64,000 nt of DNA from an uncultured Porphyromonadaceae bacterium (GTDB lineage Bacteria > Bacteroidota > Bacteroidia > Bacteroidales > Muribaculaceae), in NCBI GenBank assembly GCA_947177685.1, contig CAMWVE010000002.1:1-64000 (forward strand). The letters run 5' to 3'. Made by a program: the position numbers and the translations under genes. Position 1 is the first letter of the stretch. Each line of letters starts with the position of its first letter. This document shows, piece after piece, positions 52,966 to 62,786 of the stretch. The notes under the pieces were generated by a model. It was not told the origin of the DNA, ran no database searches, and worked only from the letters and a program-made list of their open reading frames with translations.

Positions 52966-54104
52966 AAAAATTAGCACTGACATTAGTATCATGCGCTCTG
53001 GCGGCATCGACATTCGCCCTGACGCCTGACGAAATAGTAAAGAACACCAAAGCGAGCGTAGCCCCTGACGCCCGACAGATAATCTACGAGATTACAGCCG
53101 AGGAACTTCCTGCCGGCGAAGTGATTCTGCGTGGCAAAACATCGGAGCAGGATGTAAAGACAGCCCTGCTGAAGTCATTCGCCGATGAAGGCAAAACCGT
53201 CATTGACTCGGTCACCGTGCTCCCCTCCGACAAATGGGCACAGGTGCGCATATCGGTGTGCTGCTTCCGCTGCGGTCCTGCCCATGCAGCCGAAATGGCT
53301 ACACAGGGCATCATGGGTCAGCCCATCCGGCTGCTTGAAAAAGAAGATGACTGGTGGCGCGCTCAGACCCCCGACGGCTACATTGCATACGTCGTGGACA
53401 ACTCGCTGACCGAGAAAAGCGCAGAGGAAATGGAGCGCTGGCGTCAGGCACCCCGTGTGATCGTCACCGCACCTTATCAGACACATATATATTATAATAC
53501 CACCGACCGCGGTCCGCGCGATGTGGTTTCCGATGTGGTTCTGGGCAACATTCTCGAAGGTGTCTACAACCCCGATGCGGAAATGATGGAAGTTACACTC
53601 CCTGACGGCAGAACAGGTTTCATTGCCACCGCTGACGTAGAACCGCTCGACAAATGGGCACAGCAGGAGTTCGATGCTGAAAAAATCCTTGACACGGCTT
53701 ACTCCATGGAAGGCACCCCCTATCTCTGGGGGGGCACATCCATCAAGACTCTCGACTGTTCAGGTCTTGCCAAAGTCAGCTACTTCTCAAACGGCATAAT
53801 ACTGATGCGCGACGCCTCTCAGCAGGCACTCACCGGCAACAACATAGCTGCCGACCAGTGGCGCACCTGCGAACCGGGCGACCTGCTTTTCTTCGGTAAT
53901 CCCAAGACAGGCAAAGTGACACATGTGGCAATCTATCACCACGACGGCGACTACGTTCACTCATCAGGTAGAGTTCGCCGCAACAGCATCAACCCTGACT
54001 CTGACAAATATCTCACCACCCCCTTCCTCGGTGCCACACGCATCAAGGACAGCATCGGCACAAAAGGTATCACCACCGTTGCCGCTCACCCATGGTATTT
54101 CTAA
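52962..54104 (+). CDS. NlpC/P60 family gamma-D-Glu--diamino acid endopeptidase
   Basis: A 380-residue exported protein. After a signal peptide (about residues 1-20) come SH3-like segments (about 120-220; CGPAHAAEMATQGIMGQPIRLLEKEDDWWRAQTPDGYIAYV and IYYNTTDRGPRDVVSDVVLGNIL) and a C-terminal NlpC/P60 domain with Cys266 (TLDCSGLAK) and His321 (KVTHVAIYHHDG). This order matches Bacillus YkfC and its Bacteroides counterpart, which cleave the D-Glu to diaminopimelate bond in cell-wall peptides. The product, L-Ala-D-Glu, is the substrate of the next gene's enzyme. It starts within the previous gene's stop (ATGA) and 54 bp separate it from the epimerase gene. Confidence 0.9.
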   Translation: MKKLALTLVSCALAASTFALTPDEIVKNTKASVAPDARQIIYEITAEELPAGEVILRGKTSEQDVKTALLKSFADEGKTVIDSVTVLPSDKWAQVRISVCCFRCGPAHAAEMATQGIMGQPIRLLEKEDDWWRAQTPDGYIAYVVDNSLTEKSAEEMERWRQAPRVIVTAPYQTHIYYNTTDRGPRDVVSDVVLGNILEGVYNPDAEMMEVTLPDGRTGFIATADVEPLDKWAQQEFDAEKILDTAYSMEGTPYLWGGTSIKTLDCSGLAKVSYFSNGIILMRDASQQALTGNNIAADQWRTCEPGDLLFFGNPKTGKVTHVAIYHHDGDYVHSSGRVRRNSINPDSDKYLTTPFLGATRIKDSIGTKGITTVAAHPWYF

Positions 54105-54158
54105 GTTTATCCGTGGTATTTCTAAGTTTATTAATCTCTCAAATATATATTATGCACT

Positions 54159-55289
54159 ATGAATCGTAGAAATTTTCTTCGCGGAGCCGCTTTTACAGCT
54201 GCGGCACTCGCATCACCGATATCTTTTTCAGCTTTCGGCGAACCTACCCGTCAGACCGGCAAATCAGGTCGTCTGAACCTCACGTTCTTCCCGTACGAAC
54301 TGGAACTCCGCCACGCTTTCAACCTTGCCAAATACAGTCGCACGACCACTCCCGGTGTGCAGGTACGTCTGGAATATGACGGCATCGTAGGCTACGGTGA
54401 ATCTTCAATGCCCCCCTATCTGGGCGAAAGCATCGACAGCGTGCAGAAATTCCTGTCACAGCTTGACCTGTCACAGTTCTCCGATCCCTTCCGCATCGAA
54501 GAAATCCATGACTACATGGACTCCGTGGCTCCCAACAACCGTGCTGCCAAAGCGGGTGTGGACATCGCTCTCCACGACTTGCTCGGCAAAATCATGCAGC
54601 AGCCTTGGTACAAAATCTGGGGTCTCGATCCTGCCAAAGCTCCCAACACATCGTTCACCATCGGCATCGACAAAGCTGACGTAGTACGCCAAAAAGTCGA
54701 CGAAGCCGCACCCTACAAAGTGCTTAAAGTGAAAATGGGTCTGGACAACGACAAAGAACTTGTCGACATCATCCGCTCAAAAACCGATGTGCCCATCTGC
54801 GTTGACGCCAACCAAGGCTGGGACGACAAGGAAAAAGCTCTTGAAATGTGTCACTGGCTCGCAGAACGCAACTGCCTGTTCGTAGAACAGCCCATGCCCA
54901 AGGAAAAAATCGACGAAACCGCATGGCTGCGCGAACGCTCGCCGCTGCCCATCATCGCCGACGAGTTCCTGCAGCGTCTGCCCGACGTTCGCCGTGCTGC
55001 TGAAGCATACGACGGCATCAACATCAAGCTCATGAAGAGCACCGGTATGCACGAAGCCCACAAAATGGCAGTATTGGCACGCGCCATGGGCATGAAAGTG
55101 ATGCTCGGCTGTATGACCGAGACTTCATGCGCCGTTAGTGCCGCTTCACAGCTCGCCCCCATGGTTGACTGGGCTGACCTCGATGGTAACCTCCTCATTG
55201 CCAACGATATCTTCGACGGCATGAAGATTGTTGACGGTAAAGTGACCATCCCTGACCGTCCCGGCATCGGTGTAGAACCCCTTGCATAA
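54159..55289 (+). CDS. dipeptide epimerase (L-Ala-D/L-Glu type), Tat-exported
   Basis: Enolase-superfamily enzyme that converts L-Ala-D-Glu to L-Ala-L-Glu. The 376-residue product has the catalytic-type motifs KVKMG (Lys in a KxK-like site near residue 190), DANQGW (metal-binding Asp), EQPMPK (metal-binding Glu), ADEF (metal-binding Asp), and INIKLMKSTG (second base Lys). It begins with a twin-arginine signal, MNRRNFLRGAAFTAAALASP, so the folded, Mg2+-loaded enzyme is sent to the periplasm, unlike the cytoplasmic E. coli YcjG. Together with the upstream NlpC/P60 peptidase it forms a peptidoglycan-dipeptide salvage path. Confidence 0.92.
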   Translation: MNRRNFLRGAAFTAAALASPISFSAFGEPTRQTGKSGRLNLTFFPYELELRHAFNLAKYSRTTTPGVQVRLEYDGIVGYGESSMPPYLGESIDSVQKFLSQLDLSQFSDPFRIEEIHDYMDSVAPNNRAAKAGVDIALHDLLGKIMQQPWYKIWGLDPAKAPNTSFTIGIDKADVVRQKVDEAAPYKVLKVKMGLDNDKELVDIIRSKTDVPICVDANQGWDDKEKALEMCHWLAERNCLFVEQPMPKEKIDETAWLRERSPLPIIADEFLQRLPDVRRAAEAYDGINIKLMKSTGMHEAHKMAVLARAMGMKVMLGCMTETSCAVSAASQLAPMVDWADLDGNLLIANDIFDGMKIVDGKVTIPDRPGIGVEPLA

Positions 55290-55595
55290 CCCTCTTGTAG
55301 GGACGCACCGTGGTGCGTCCGCAAAGAAGTAGGTGTGTCATAATACAATTTATACGGTAAACAAATATGTCAACCATGTAGGGACGCTTCGTGGAGCGTC
55401 CGATAAGCAGCTGATATAATGAATATTAACAGCGGACGCTTCACGAAGCGTCCCTACATGGCATGCAAAATCCAACTGCAAATACTCATTTTGACACACC
55501 CTCATTTATCCATGGTGCGTCCGCAAAGGAACGGATGCCTCCGGCTTCCGCATTTATCCATGGTGCGTCCCTACGAGGAACCAAAACTTTAACCT
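55290..55595. repeat. REP-like palindrome cluster
   Basis: No gene lies here. GTAGGGACGC...GCGTCC palindromes occur at 55297-55320 (GGACGCACCGTGGTGCGTCC core), 55378-55402 and, in opposite orientation, 55433-55457. The last two face each other across 31 bp, like a bacterial interspersed mosaic element. A 12-bp inverted pair (GGTGTGTCATAA near 55332 and its near-complement near 55492) brackets them. A 20-bp unit beginning CATTTATCCATGGTGCGTCC repeats at 55503-55522 and 55551-55570, the second joined to CTACGAGG. The same palindrome family is at 17558-17577. Confidence 0.85.
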
Positions 55596-56006
55596 ATGGA
55601 AGAAAACAAACAAAGAAATGATGGTCCGCGTGAAGCAAAGGCTGACGACATTGTCGCCTACTCACGCCACTATAACGAAAAAGACTTCTTCGCCAAAATC
55701 AAGGAAGCCGCCGGCAAAGCGGGAGGAAAGGCAATTTATGTTGCCCTGACGCTCTACTACTCGCTGGAAAACGCCTCCTTCACTGACAAAATGATGATTT
55801 TGGGTGCGCTCGGCTATTTCATTCTCCCCACCGATCTGATCCCTGACTTTATCATAGGGCTGGGTTACACCGATGACCTCGCGGCACTTCTCATTGTTTA
55901 CAACCGCCTGAAAGCCAACATCAATGAACGTGTCGAGGCAAAAGCGCTCAATGAAACCCGCCGCTGGTTCCCTAACTTCAATCCCGGCAAGGAACTGAAA
56001 GAGTGA
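55596..56006 (+). CDS. YkvA family (DUF1232) protein
   Basis: A 136-residue protein with the DUF1232 core in the middle (MMILGALGYFILPTDLIPDFIIGLGYTDDLAALLIVYNRLKANIN, about residues 68-112), which forms a short hydrophobic hairpin with DLIPD and DDL motifs. Function is unknown; the family is small and widespread and often membrane-linked. The start is preceded by the REP cluster, and a hairpin follows the stop. Confidence 0.85.
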   Translation: MEENKQRNDGPREAKADDIVAYSRHYNEKDFFAKIKEAAGKAGGKAIYVALTLYYSLENASFTDKMMILGALGYFILPTDLIPDFIIGLGYTDDLAALLIVYNRLKANINERVEAKALNETRRWFPNFNPGKELKE

Positions 56007-56049
56007 ACCCCCTCCGGCAAAGAAACCATTGTTTACAATACTGCAATTT

Positions 56050-56077
56050 AACCGTCAAAATAATTTTTTTGGCGGTT
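56050..56077 (+). terminator. terminator of DUF1232 gene
   Basis: AACCGTCAAAA and TTTTGGCGGTT pair (one G-U) with a short T-rich loop, 44 bp after the stop codon. TTTTGCTTTT follows. Confidence 0.6.
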
Positions 56078-56104
56078 TTGCTTTTAAATCCAAATTGGAA
56101 ATGT

Positions 56105-56112
56105 TACTTTTG
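56105..56112 (+). promoter_or_regulatory. promoter of the oxidoreductase-ilvA-mutS-cdd unit
   Basis: TACTTTTG fits TAnnTTTG. TTTG at 56077-56080 is about 24 bp upstream. The leader to the ATG at 56139 is about 20 nt. Confidence 0.5.
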
Positions 56113-56138
56113 TATGTTAAAACCCATCATTGAAGATA

Positions 56139-56933
56139 ATGAACAAAATCATTGCAAAAGAGCATTTCTCGGAGAACGTGGTGAAACTGGTGGTGGAAGC
56201 GCCCCTCATTGCCCGTTCACGCCGTCCGGGTCATTTTGTGATTGTTATATGCGGCGAAAAAGGTGAACGCATCCCCCTCACCATCGCCGAGGCAGACGTT
56301 AACGCCGGCACCATCACGCTTGTCATTCAGGCTATAGGCGAGTCCACACGCAAAATCTGCGCACTCCAGCCGGGCGACTATCTCACCGACGTTGTCGGTC
56401 CGCTCGGACGTGCCACCCACATCGAGAAATTCGGCACCGTGGTCTGTGCCGGCGGTGGTGTGGGCGTAGCCCCCATGCTCCCCATCATTCAAGCTATGAA
56501 AGAGGCTGGAAACCGAGTGATTTCAGTGCTCGCCGCACGCACCAAGGAGCTTATCATACTGGAAGAACAGGTGCGCCGCTGGAGCGACGAGGTGATAATC
56601 ATGACTGACGACGGCTCCTACGGTCGCAAGGGTCTGGTCACTCAGGGAGTAGAGGAGATCATCAACTCCACCGATGTAGATCTGGTGGTGACCATCGGTC
56701 CTGCCATCATGATGAAGTTCGTGGCTGAACTCACAAAACGTTATTCCATACCCACCATCTGCTCGCTGAACACCATCATGGTCGACGGAACGGGCATGTG
56801 CGGCGCATGTCGAATCACCGTCGACGGCAAGACACGTTTCGTTTGCGTGGATGGTCCGGAGTTCGACGCCCACAAGGTAGATTTCAACGAAATGATGATG
56901 CGCCTCCGCGCTTATAACACACCAAAGAAGTAA
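56139..56933 (+). CDS. NfnA/SudB-like FAD/NAD(P)-binding subunit
   Basis: A 264-residue protein of the ferredoxin reductase/dihydroorotate dehydrogenase electron-transfer type. It has an FAD-binding beta-barrel, with RRPGHFVIV and GERIPLTIAEADV, then the NAD-binding GTVVCAGGGVGVAPMLPIIQAM, and a C-terminal 2Fe-2S site with cysteines in CSLNT, GTGMCGACRITV and FVCVDGPEF. In NfnAB this subunit accepts NADH electrons and bifurcates with ferredoxin and NADP+. The ATG at 56139 is preferred to the TTG at 56130. The partner gene starts 2 bp later. Confidence 0.88.
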   Translation: MNKIIAKEHFSENVVKLVVEAPLIARSRRPGHFVIVICGEKGERIPLTIAEADVNAGTITLVIQAIGESTRKICALQPGDYLTDVVGPLGRATHIEKFGTVVCAGGGVGVAPMLPIIQAMKEAGNRVISVLAARTKELIILEEQVRRWSDEVIIMTDDGSYGRKGLVTQGVEEIINSTDVDLVVTIGPAIMMKFVAELTKRYSIPTICSLNTIMVDGTGMCGACRITVDGKTRFVCVDGPEFDAHKVDFNEMMMRLRAYNTPKK

Positions 56934-56935
56934 TC

Positions 56936-58393
56936 ATGTTAAAAGACACCATATCGCCCCGCGACGCTCAATGGCGCGAGGCGCTCCGCAAGGAGAAAAC
57001 AGCCCGCGAGCGCTCTGCCACACCCCGCGTGAAAATGACCGAGCTTGCCCCGGACTACCGCGTGACCTGCAACGAGGAGGTGAACTGCGGACTCTCGGCT
57101 TCACAAGCCTACACCGAGTCAACCCGATGCCTCGACTGCCCTGACCCTCAGTGTGTCACCGGCTGCCCCGTGGGCATCAACATTCCCGGATTCATCAAGA
57201 ACATTGAACGTGGCGAAATTGCCGAAGCACTCTGCGTGCTCAAGGAAACAAGCGCACTTCCGGCAGTATGCGGTCGCGTTTGTCCGCAGGAAAGGCAGTG
57301 CGAGTCACGCTGCATCTACAACAAAATGAAAAAAGAACCGGTGGCTATAGGCTATCTGGAACGGTTCGCAGCCGACAACGGCGTAACCGGCAACGAGCCG
57401 GAGCGCCCCGTGGCTAACGGACATAAGGTTGCCGTGGTGGGTTCAGGTCCTGCCGGGCTTTCCTTTGCCGGCGACATGATCAAGCGCGGCTACGAGGTCA
57501 CCGTCTATGAGGCACTCCACCAGATTGGCGGCGTGCTGAAATACGGCATTCCGGAATTCCGCCTCCCCAACAGCATTGTGGAACGCGAAATCGATGCCCT
57601 CGCCCGGCTCGGTGTGAAATTTGTCAAGGACTGCGTCATAGGCAAGACTTTGAGCTATGACGACCTGATGAACGAAGGCTACGAAGGAATCTTTGTGGCA
57701 TCGGGTGCCGGACTGCCCCGTTTCATGGGTATTCCCGGCGAAAATCTCATCGGCGTTCTTTCATCAAACGAATATCTCACCCGCATCAATCTGATGGGTG
57801 CCGGTCACGGTGGCGACACCCCGGTGCCTGCCGGTAAGCGTGTGGCAGTAATCGGCGGAGGTAACACCGCCATGGACTCGGTCCGCACCGCACGCCGCAT
57901 GGGTGCTGAAAAAGCAATGATTGTCTATCGCCGCTCCGAAGCAGAGATGCCGGCGCGCGTGGAGGAGGTGCACCATGCAAAGCAGGAAGGTGTTGAGTTC
58001 ATGACCCTGAGCAATCCGGTGGAGTATCTCGCCGACGAAAACGGCAAAGTGCGAGCCATGAGGGTTCAGCGCATGCAGCTCGGCGAGCCTGACGCATCGG
58101 GTCGACGCTCACCGGTGCCTATTCCCGGCGCCATTGACGAAATTGAGGTAGACTTGGTAATAGTCAGCGTAGGCGTTTCGCCCAACCCGCTGATTCCCAA
58201 CTCATTCGCCGGACTTGACATCACCTCGCGCGGCACCATAGCCGTCAACGATGACCTCCGCTCGTCAATTCACACCCTTTTTGCCGGCGGCGACATTGTG
58301 CGTGGTGGCGCCACGGTGATACTCGCCATGGGTGACGGCAGAAATGCCGCCGCATCCATGCACCAACAGATTCAAGAAAATTCAAACCGATAA
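56936..58393 (+). CDS. NfnB/GltA-like NADPH-dependent subunit (glutamate synthase small-subunit type)
   Basis: A 485-residue protein with N-terminal Fe-S cysteines (CLDCPDPQCVTGCPVGINIPGF and CGRVCPQERQCESRC), an FAD-binding motif (KVAVVGSGPAGLSFAGDMIKRGYEVTVYEA, about residues 162-192) and an NADP-binding motif (KRVAVIGGGNTAMDSVRTARRMGAEKA, about 300-326). This is the GltD/NfnB fold. With the preceding NfnA-like subunit it should form an NADH:NADP+ ferredoxin transhydrogenase or the archaeal-type glutamate synthase. No glutamate synthase large subunit is present, which favours the Nfn interpretation. ilvA follows by 9 bp. Confidence 0.88.
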   Translation: MLKDTISPRDAQWREALRKEKTARERSATPRVKMTELAPDYRVTCNEEVNCGLSASQAYTESTRCLDCPDPQCVTGCPVGINIPGFIKNIERGEIAEALCVLKETSALPAVCGRVCPQERQCESRCIYNKMKKEPVAIGYLERFAADNGVTGNEPERPVANGHKVAVVGSGPAGLSFAGDMIKRGYEVTVYEALHQIGGVLKYGIPEFRLPNSIVEREIDALARLGVKFVKDCVIGKTLSYDDLMNEGYEGIFVASGAGLPRFMGIPGENLIGVLSSNEYLTRINLMGAGHGGDTPVPAGKRVAVIGGGNTAMDSVRTARRMGAEKAMIVYRRSEAEMPARVEEVHHAKQEGVEFMTLSNPVEYLADENGKVRAMRVQRMQLGEPDASGRRSPVPIPGAIDEIEVDLVIVSVGVSPNPLIPNSFAGLDITSRGTIAVNDDLRSSIHTLFAGGDIVRGGATVILAMGDGRNAAASMHQQIQENSNR

Positions 58394-58402
58394 TCCGATA
58401 TT

Positions 58403-59593
58403 ATGTTGACAATAGATGAAGTCTACAATGCAGCCAAAGTGCTGAAAGATGTGGCACGTCACCCCCGTCTGGTTCCCTGCAAGGTGCGTGACGACGCACA
58501 GATTTTCCTCAAGCCTGAGTGTCTGCAACTCACAGGCTCGTTCAAACTGCGTGGAGCTTATTACAAAATCTCTCAACTCACCCCCGAAGAGAAGTCGCGT
58601 GGCGTGATAGCATGTTCTGCCGGCAACCATGCCCAAGGTGTGGCACTCGGCGCTACCCACAACGGCATCAAGGCTCTCATCTGCCTTCCTGCCGGAGCGC
58701 CTATCTCAAAAATCGAGGCTACCAAGGGCTACGGCGCCGACGTGTGTCTGGTGCCGGGTGTCTATGACGATGCCTACGCCAAAGCTCTTGAGTTGCGCGA
58801 CAAATATGGCTACACCTTCGTTCATCCCTTCGATGATCCCAAGGTGATAGCAGGTCAGGGCACCATAGGGCTGGAAATTATCGAGGAGATGCCTGATGTG
58901 GAAGCCATTGTGGTGCCTATCGGTGGCGGCGGACTGATTTCAGGCGTCGCATTCGCCGTCAAGACCCTCCGTCCGGACATAAAGATTTACGGTGTGCAGG
59001 CTGCCGGCGCTCCGTCGATGGAAATATCGCTGAAAGATAACAAGATATTGCATCTCGACTCAGTGTCGACCATAGCCGATGGCATAGCCGTGAAGGAACC
59101 GGGCGTCAACACCTACGAACTTTGCAAGAAATATGTCGACGATGTGGTCACTGTCACCGACGACGAGATAGCTTCTGCCATACTCTATCTGGCTGAAAAA
59201 CAGAAACTTGTGTCAGAAGGAGCCGGTGCTGTGCCTTTAGCTGCGGTGATGGCTGGCAAGATTCCTGTGGAAGGAAAGAAAGTGGTCTGCTTGGTTTCAG
59301 GCGGTAACATCGACGTCAACATGCTCAACCGTGTCATTACCCGCGGACTGACCGTGGGGGGCAGACTCTCTACCCTCACCATCGATCTCGCCGACAAACC
59401 GGGTCAGCTCTCAGGCGTGTGCAACATAATTGCGGAGCGCGGCGGCAACGTCATCTCCGTGACACACGAGCGCGTTGGCAGCCACACCCAAATCAACGGC
59501 TGCACCATACGCATAGAACTTGAAACCCGCAACCACCAGCATATCGAAGAAATACGCAAAGCCCTGTCAGACAAAGGTTTTGTAGTTGTATAA
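58403..59593 (+). CDS. threonine ammonia-lyase
   Basis: PLP enzyme that turns threonine into 2-oxobutanoate and ammonia, feeding isoleucine synthesis. The 396-residue product has PLP Lys48 in [27 protein letters not shown] (phosphate-binding), [14 protein letters not shown] (glycine-rich loop), and a C-terminal ACT-type domain ([30 protein letters not shown]). The single ACT and the length near 400 point to the TdcB-like form, found in both catabolic and biosynthetic roles. Its imine product is the substrate of RidA (6083-6457). Confidence 0.92.
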   Translation: MLTIDEVYNAAKVLKDVARHPRLVPCKVRDDAQIFLKPECLQLTGSFKLRGAYYKISQLTPEEKSRGVIACSAGNHAQGVALGATHNGIKALICLPAGAPISKIEATKGYGADVCLVPGVYDDAYAKALELRDKYGYTFVHPFDDPKVIAGQGTIGLEIIEEMPDVEAIVVPIGGGGLISGVAFAVKTLRPDIKIYGVQAAGAPSMEISLKDNKILHLDSVSTIADGIAVKEPGVNTYELCKKYVDDVVTVTDDEIASAILYLAEKQKLVSEGAGAVPLAAVMAGKIPVEGKKVVCLVSGGNIDVNMLNRVITRGLTVGGRLSTLTIDLADKPGQLSGVCNIIAERGGNVISVTHERVGSHTQINGCTIRIELETRNHQHIEEIRKALSDKGFVVV

Positions 59594-59624
59594 TAACCGT
59601 AACACCCCACCCCCCTCCGTCGCC

Positions 59625-62243
59625 ATGGCAAAGAAAATTGTGGAAACCCCGCTGATGAAACAGTATCTGGAAATGAAAAAGAAGCATCCGGATGCAATAT
59701 TGCTGTTCCGTGTGGGCGACTTCTACGAAACCTTCTCCGAGGATGCCATCACGGCGTCGGAAATTCTCGGCATAACGCTCACACGTCGCGCCAACGGCGC
59801 CGCATCATCGGTGGAGCTTGCCGGATTCCCCCATCATGCCCTTGACACCTACCTGCCGAAACTGGTGCGTGCCGGTCGCCGCGTAGCTATCTGCGAACAG
59901 CTCGAGGATCCGAAACTGACAAAAAAACTTGTCAAACGAGGCATCACCGAACTTGTCACACCGGGTGTCACACTCAATGACAATGTTCTTGACCACCGCC
60001 AGAACAACTTCCTCGCCGCCATCCATCTGGCTAAGGACCGCGTGGGCGTGGCTTTGCTTGACATCTCCACCGGCGAGTTCCTGACCACCGAGGGCAAGGA
60101 GGAATACATCGACAAGCTGCTCTCAAGCTTCGCACCAAAGGAGCTGCTGACAGTGCGTGGAAGTCGCCAGAAACTGGAGCAGATGCTCACCGCACGCTAT
60201 CTGACCTACGAGCTTGACGACTGGATTTTCACTGACGACAGCGCACGCGACCGGTTGCTGAAACAGTTCGAGACCACCACCCTGAAAGGGTTCGGGGTGG
60301 GCAACATGAACGCGGCAATCATTGCGTCAGGCGCCATATTGCATTATCTTGACATAACCCGCCACACCAACACCTCGCACATCAACAGCCTCAACCGCAT
60401 AGAGCAGGACAAATATGTGCGCATGGACCGCTTCACAGTCCGCAATCTGGAGTTGCTCGACAGCTTCAATCAGGAGGGTAAAAGCCTGCTGAGCGTCATA
60501 GACCGCACCGTCACGCCGGTGGGTGCCCGACTGCTGCGCCGTTGGATAAGCTTCCCGCTGAAAGATGTGGAGGCGATAAACCGCAGGCTTGACGTGGTGG
60601 ACTACTTTTTCCGTAACCCCGAAAGCCGCGAGGAACTGAAGGAAAATCTTGAACAGATTGGCGACATAGAGCGCCTGACATCGAAGGTGTCATTCGCCCG
60701 CATCACGCCGCGCGAACTGGTGCAGTTGCGCAACGCACTGCTTGCCATAGCGCCGGTCAAGCAGCTCTGCCTGCAATCGGATCTCGCTGTGTTGCGCGCC
60801 ATAGGGGAGCAGCTTAACCCCTGCGAGGAGGTCAGCTCAAGAATATCGCACACAATCATCAATGACCCGCCGGCAACCGTCAAGAACGGCGGCATCATCC
60901 GCGACGGCGTAGATCCTGAACTTGACGAGCTGCGCCGCATAGCCTTCAGCGGCAAGGACTACCTGCGCTCCATTCAGCAACGCGAGGTGGAAGCTACCGG
61001 AATACCTTCGCTGAAAATCGGCTACAACAACGTGTTCGGATACTACATCGAGGTCACCAACACCCACAAGGATAAGGTGCCGGAGGAGTGGATTCGCAAA
61101 CAGACGCTGGTCAACGCCGAACGCTACATAACTCCCGAACTGAAGGAATACGAAGAGAAAATCCTCGGCGCTGAGGAAAAAATAGGTGCCATAGAATCGC
61201 GCATTTACAGCGAGCTTATCGCCTGCATCAACAATTTCACCTCAACCATTCAGCTTGACGCTCACCTGATAGCACGCCTCGATGTGCTCTCGGCGTTCAC
61301 CCGTGTGGCACAGGAAAACCGCTACTGCCGCCCGGTGGTCGACGACTCACTGACGGTCAGCATTGTCGAAGGGCGACACCCGGTCATTGAAAAACAGCTC
61401 CCTGCCGGCGTCCCCTACATCTCGAACAGCGTTGAGCTTGACAATGAAAAAACTCAGGTGATGATGATCACCGGACCCAACATGTCAGGTAAGTCGGCGC
61501 TGCTCCGCTCCGTGGCGCTCAACGTGCTGATGGCACAGATAGGCTGTTTCGTAGCCGCAGACTCAGCCCGCATAGGGGTGGTCGATAAAATTTTCACCCG
61601 TGTGGGCGCCAGCGACAACCTCTCGCAGGGCGAATCCACATTTATGGTTGAGATGACCGAGGCGGCATCCATCCTGAACAACATGAGCCGCCGAAGCCTG
61701 ATTCTGTTTGACGAGCTGGGTCGAGGCACATCGACCTACGACGGCATCTCGATAGCTTGGTCCATAGTAGAATATATCCACAACTACGGCAACCTGCACC
61801 CTAAAACGCTGTTCGCAACCCACTATCACGAACTGAACGAGATGGAGAAGTCCAACCCGCGCGTGGTCAACTTCAACGTGTCGGTCAAGGAAATCGACGG
61901 CAAGGTGGTGTTCATGCGCAAACTGGAGCGCGGGGGGTCGGAACATAGTTTCGGCATCCATGTAGCCAAGCTTGCCGGCATGCCCCGCGCCATTGTCAAG
62001 CGAGCCGACGACGTGCTGCACCGGATGGAAAAGGCTGCCGCATCATCGCCTGCCGAATCTGTCGCCGCAATCAACGCTCCGGCATCAGAAGGCGGCATGC
62101 AGCTGTCGTTCTTTCAGCTTGACGACCCCGTATTGGCTCAGATACGCGACCAGATTCTCAACCTCGACATCAACAACCTTACACCCATGGAAGCGCTCAA
62201 CCGGCTCCACGGAATAAAACAGATAATTACCGGAAAAGATTGA
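59625..62243 (+). CDS. DNA mismatch repair protein MutS
   Basis: MutS recognises mismatches and recruits MutL. In the 872-residue product the mismatch-wedge motif is F33-Y34-E35 (RVGDFYETF), the core and clamp domains follow, and the ATPase domain has [11 protein letters not shown] (Walker A, about residues 616-626), [13 protein letters not shown] (Walker B), and [11 protein letters not shown]. The ATG at 59625 ([24 protein letters not shown]) gives the canonical N terminus; the frame is open 13 codons upstream, overlapping ilvA. The C terminus ends in the MutS dimer-type [14 protein letters not shown]. Confidence 0.97.
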   Translation: MAKKIVETPLMKQYLEMKKKHPDAILLFRVGDFYETFSEDAITASEILGITLTRRANGAASSVELAGFPHHALDTYLPKLVRAGRRVAICEQLEDPKLTKKLVKRGITELVTPGVTLNDNVLDHRQNNFLAAIHLAKDRVGVALLDISTGEFLTTEGKEEYIDKLLSSFAPKELLTVRGSRQKLEQMLTARYLTYELDDWIFTDDSARDRLLKQFETTTLKGFGVGNMNAAIIASGAILHYLDITRHTNTSHINSLNRIEQDKYVRMDRFTVRNLELLDSFNQEGKSLLSVIDRTVTPVGARLLRRWISFPLKDVEAINRRLDVVDYFFRNPESREELKENLEQIGDIERLTSKVSFARITPRELVQLRNALLAIAPVKQLCLQSDLAVLRAIGEQLNPCEEVSSRISHTIINDPPATVKNGGIIRDGVDPELDELRRIAFSGKDYLRSIQQREVEATGIPSLKIGYNNVFGYYIEVTNTHKDKVPEEWIRKQTLVNAERYITPELKEYEEKILGAEEKIGAIESRIYSELIACINNFTSTIQLDAHLIARLDVLSAFTRVAQENRYCRPVVDDSLTVSIVEGRHPVIEKQLPAGVPYISNSVELDNEKTQVMMITGPNMSGKSALLRSVALNVLMAQIGCFVAADSARIGVVDKIFTRVGASDNLSQGESTFMVEMTEAASILNNMSRRSLILFDELGRGTSTYDGISIAWSIVEYIHNYGNLHPKTLFATHYHELNEMEKSNPRVVNFNVSVKEIDGKVVFMRKLERGGSEHSFGIHVAKLAGMPRAIVKRADDVLHRMEKAAASSPAESVAAINAPASEGGMQLSFFQLDDPVLAQIRDQILNLDINNLTPMEALNRLHGIKQIITGKD

Positions 62244-62245
62244 TT

Positions 62246-62719
62246 ATGAAAGCCCTTGACGTAACAACACCCTATCAGATAACCGATTACAACGAGCTGA
62301 GTCCGTTGCAGCAGAAACTTGTCGACGAGGCGAAGGATGCCACATTCCGCGCCTACGCCCCTTACAGCAAATTCAAGGTGGGCGCAGCCATTGCTCTGGA
62401 CAACGGCGAAATCATCGTAGGGTCAAATCAGGAAAATGCAGCTTATCCATCGGGAACATGCGCCGAGCGCTCGGCATGCTACTACGCTCACGCCCGTTAT
62501 CCCGAAGCCAAATTCACTGCCATTGCCGTGGCTGCCCGCGGCACCGACGACCGATGGCTCACCGTTCCGGCATCACCCTGCGGAGCTTGCCGGCAGGCAC
62601 TCGTAGAGTATGAGACTCTCGCCGGGCACAACGTGGAGGTGCTTTTGGTTGGTGAAAAAGATATTTACATCATCCCCTCGGTGCGAGCACTGCTGCCGTT
62701 TGCCTTCACCGAATTCTAA
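62246..62719 (+). CDS. cytidine deaminase
   Basis: Zinc enzyme converting (deoxy)cytidine to (deoxy)uridine in pyrimidine salvage. The 157-residue product has the AYAPYSKFKVGAAI start, then the active-site GTCAERSA (Cys72, Glu74) and PCGACRQ (Cys112, Cys115) that bind zinc. The ATG at 62246 is used; the frame is open to a TTG at 62240. It starts 2 bp after the mutS stop. Confidence 0.95.
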   Translation: MKALDVTTPYQITDYNELSPLQQKLVDEAKDATFRAYAPYSKFKVGAAIALDNGEIIVGSNQENAAYPSGTCAERSACYYAHARYPEAKFTAIAVAARGTDDRWLTVPASPCGACRQALVEYETLAGHNVEVLLVGEKDIYIIPSVRALLPFAFTEF

Positions 62720-62786
62720 TCTTGCGAAATAAAGCCGTCGCGCTGTCAGCCGGCGGTAGGAAACATAAACCTCAATCACATTAGAA

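Noticed and set aside
52135-53013. 292-codon minus-strand open frame
   Set aside because: Antisense to the transglutaminase-like gene, which has a signal peptide and a full catalytic triad.
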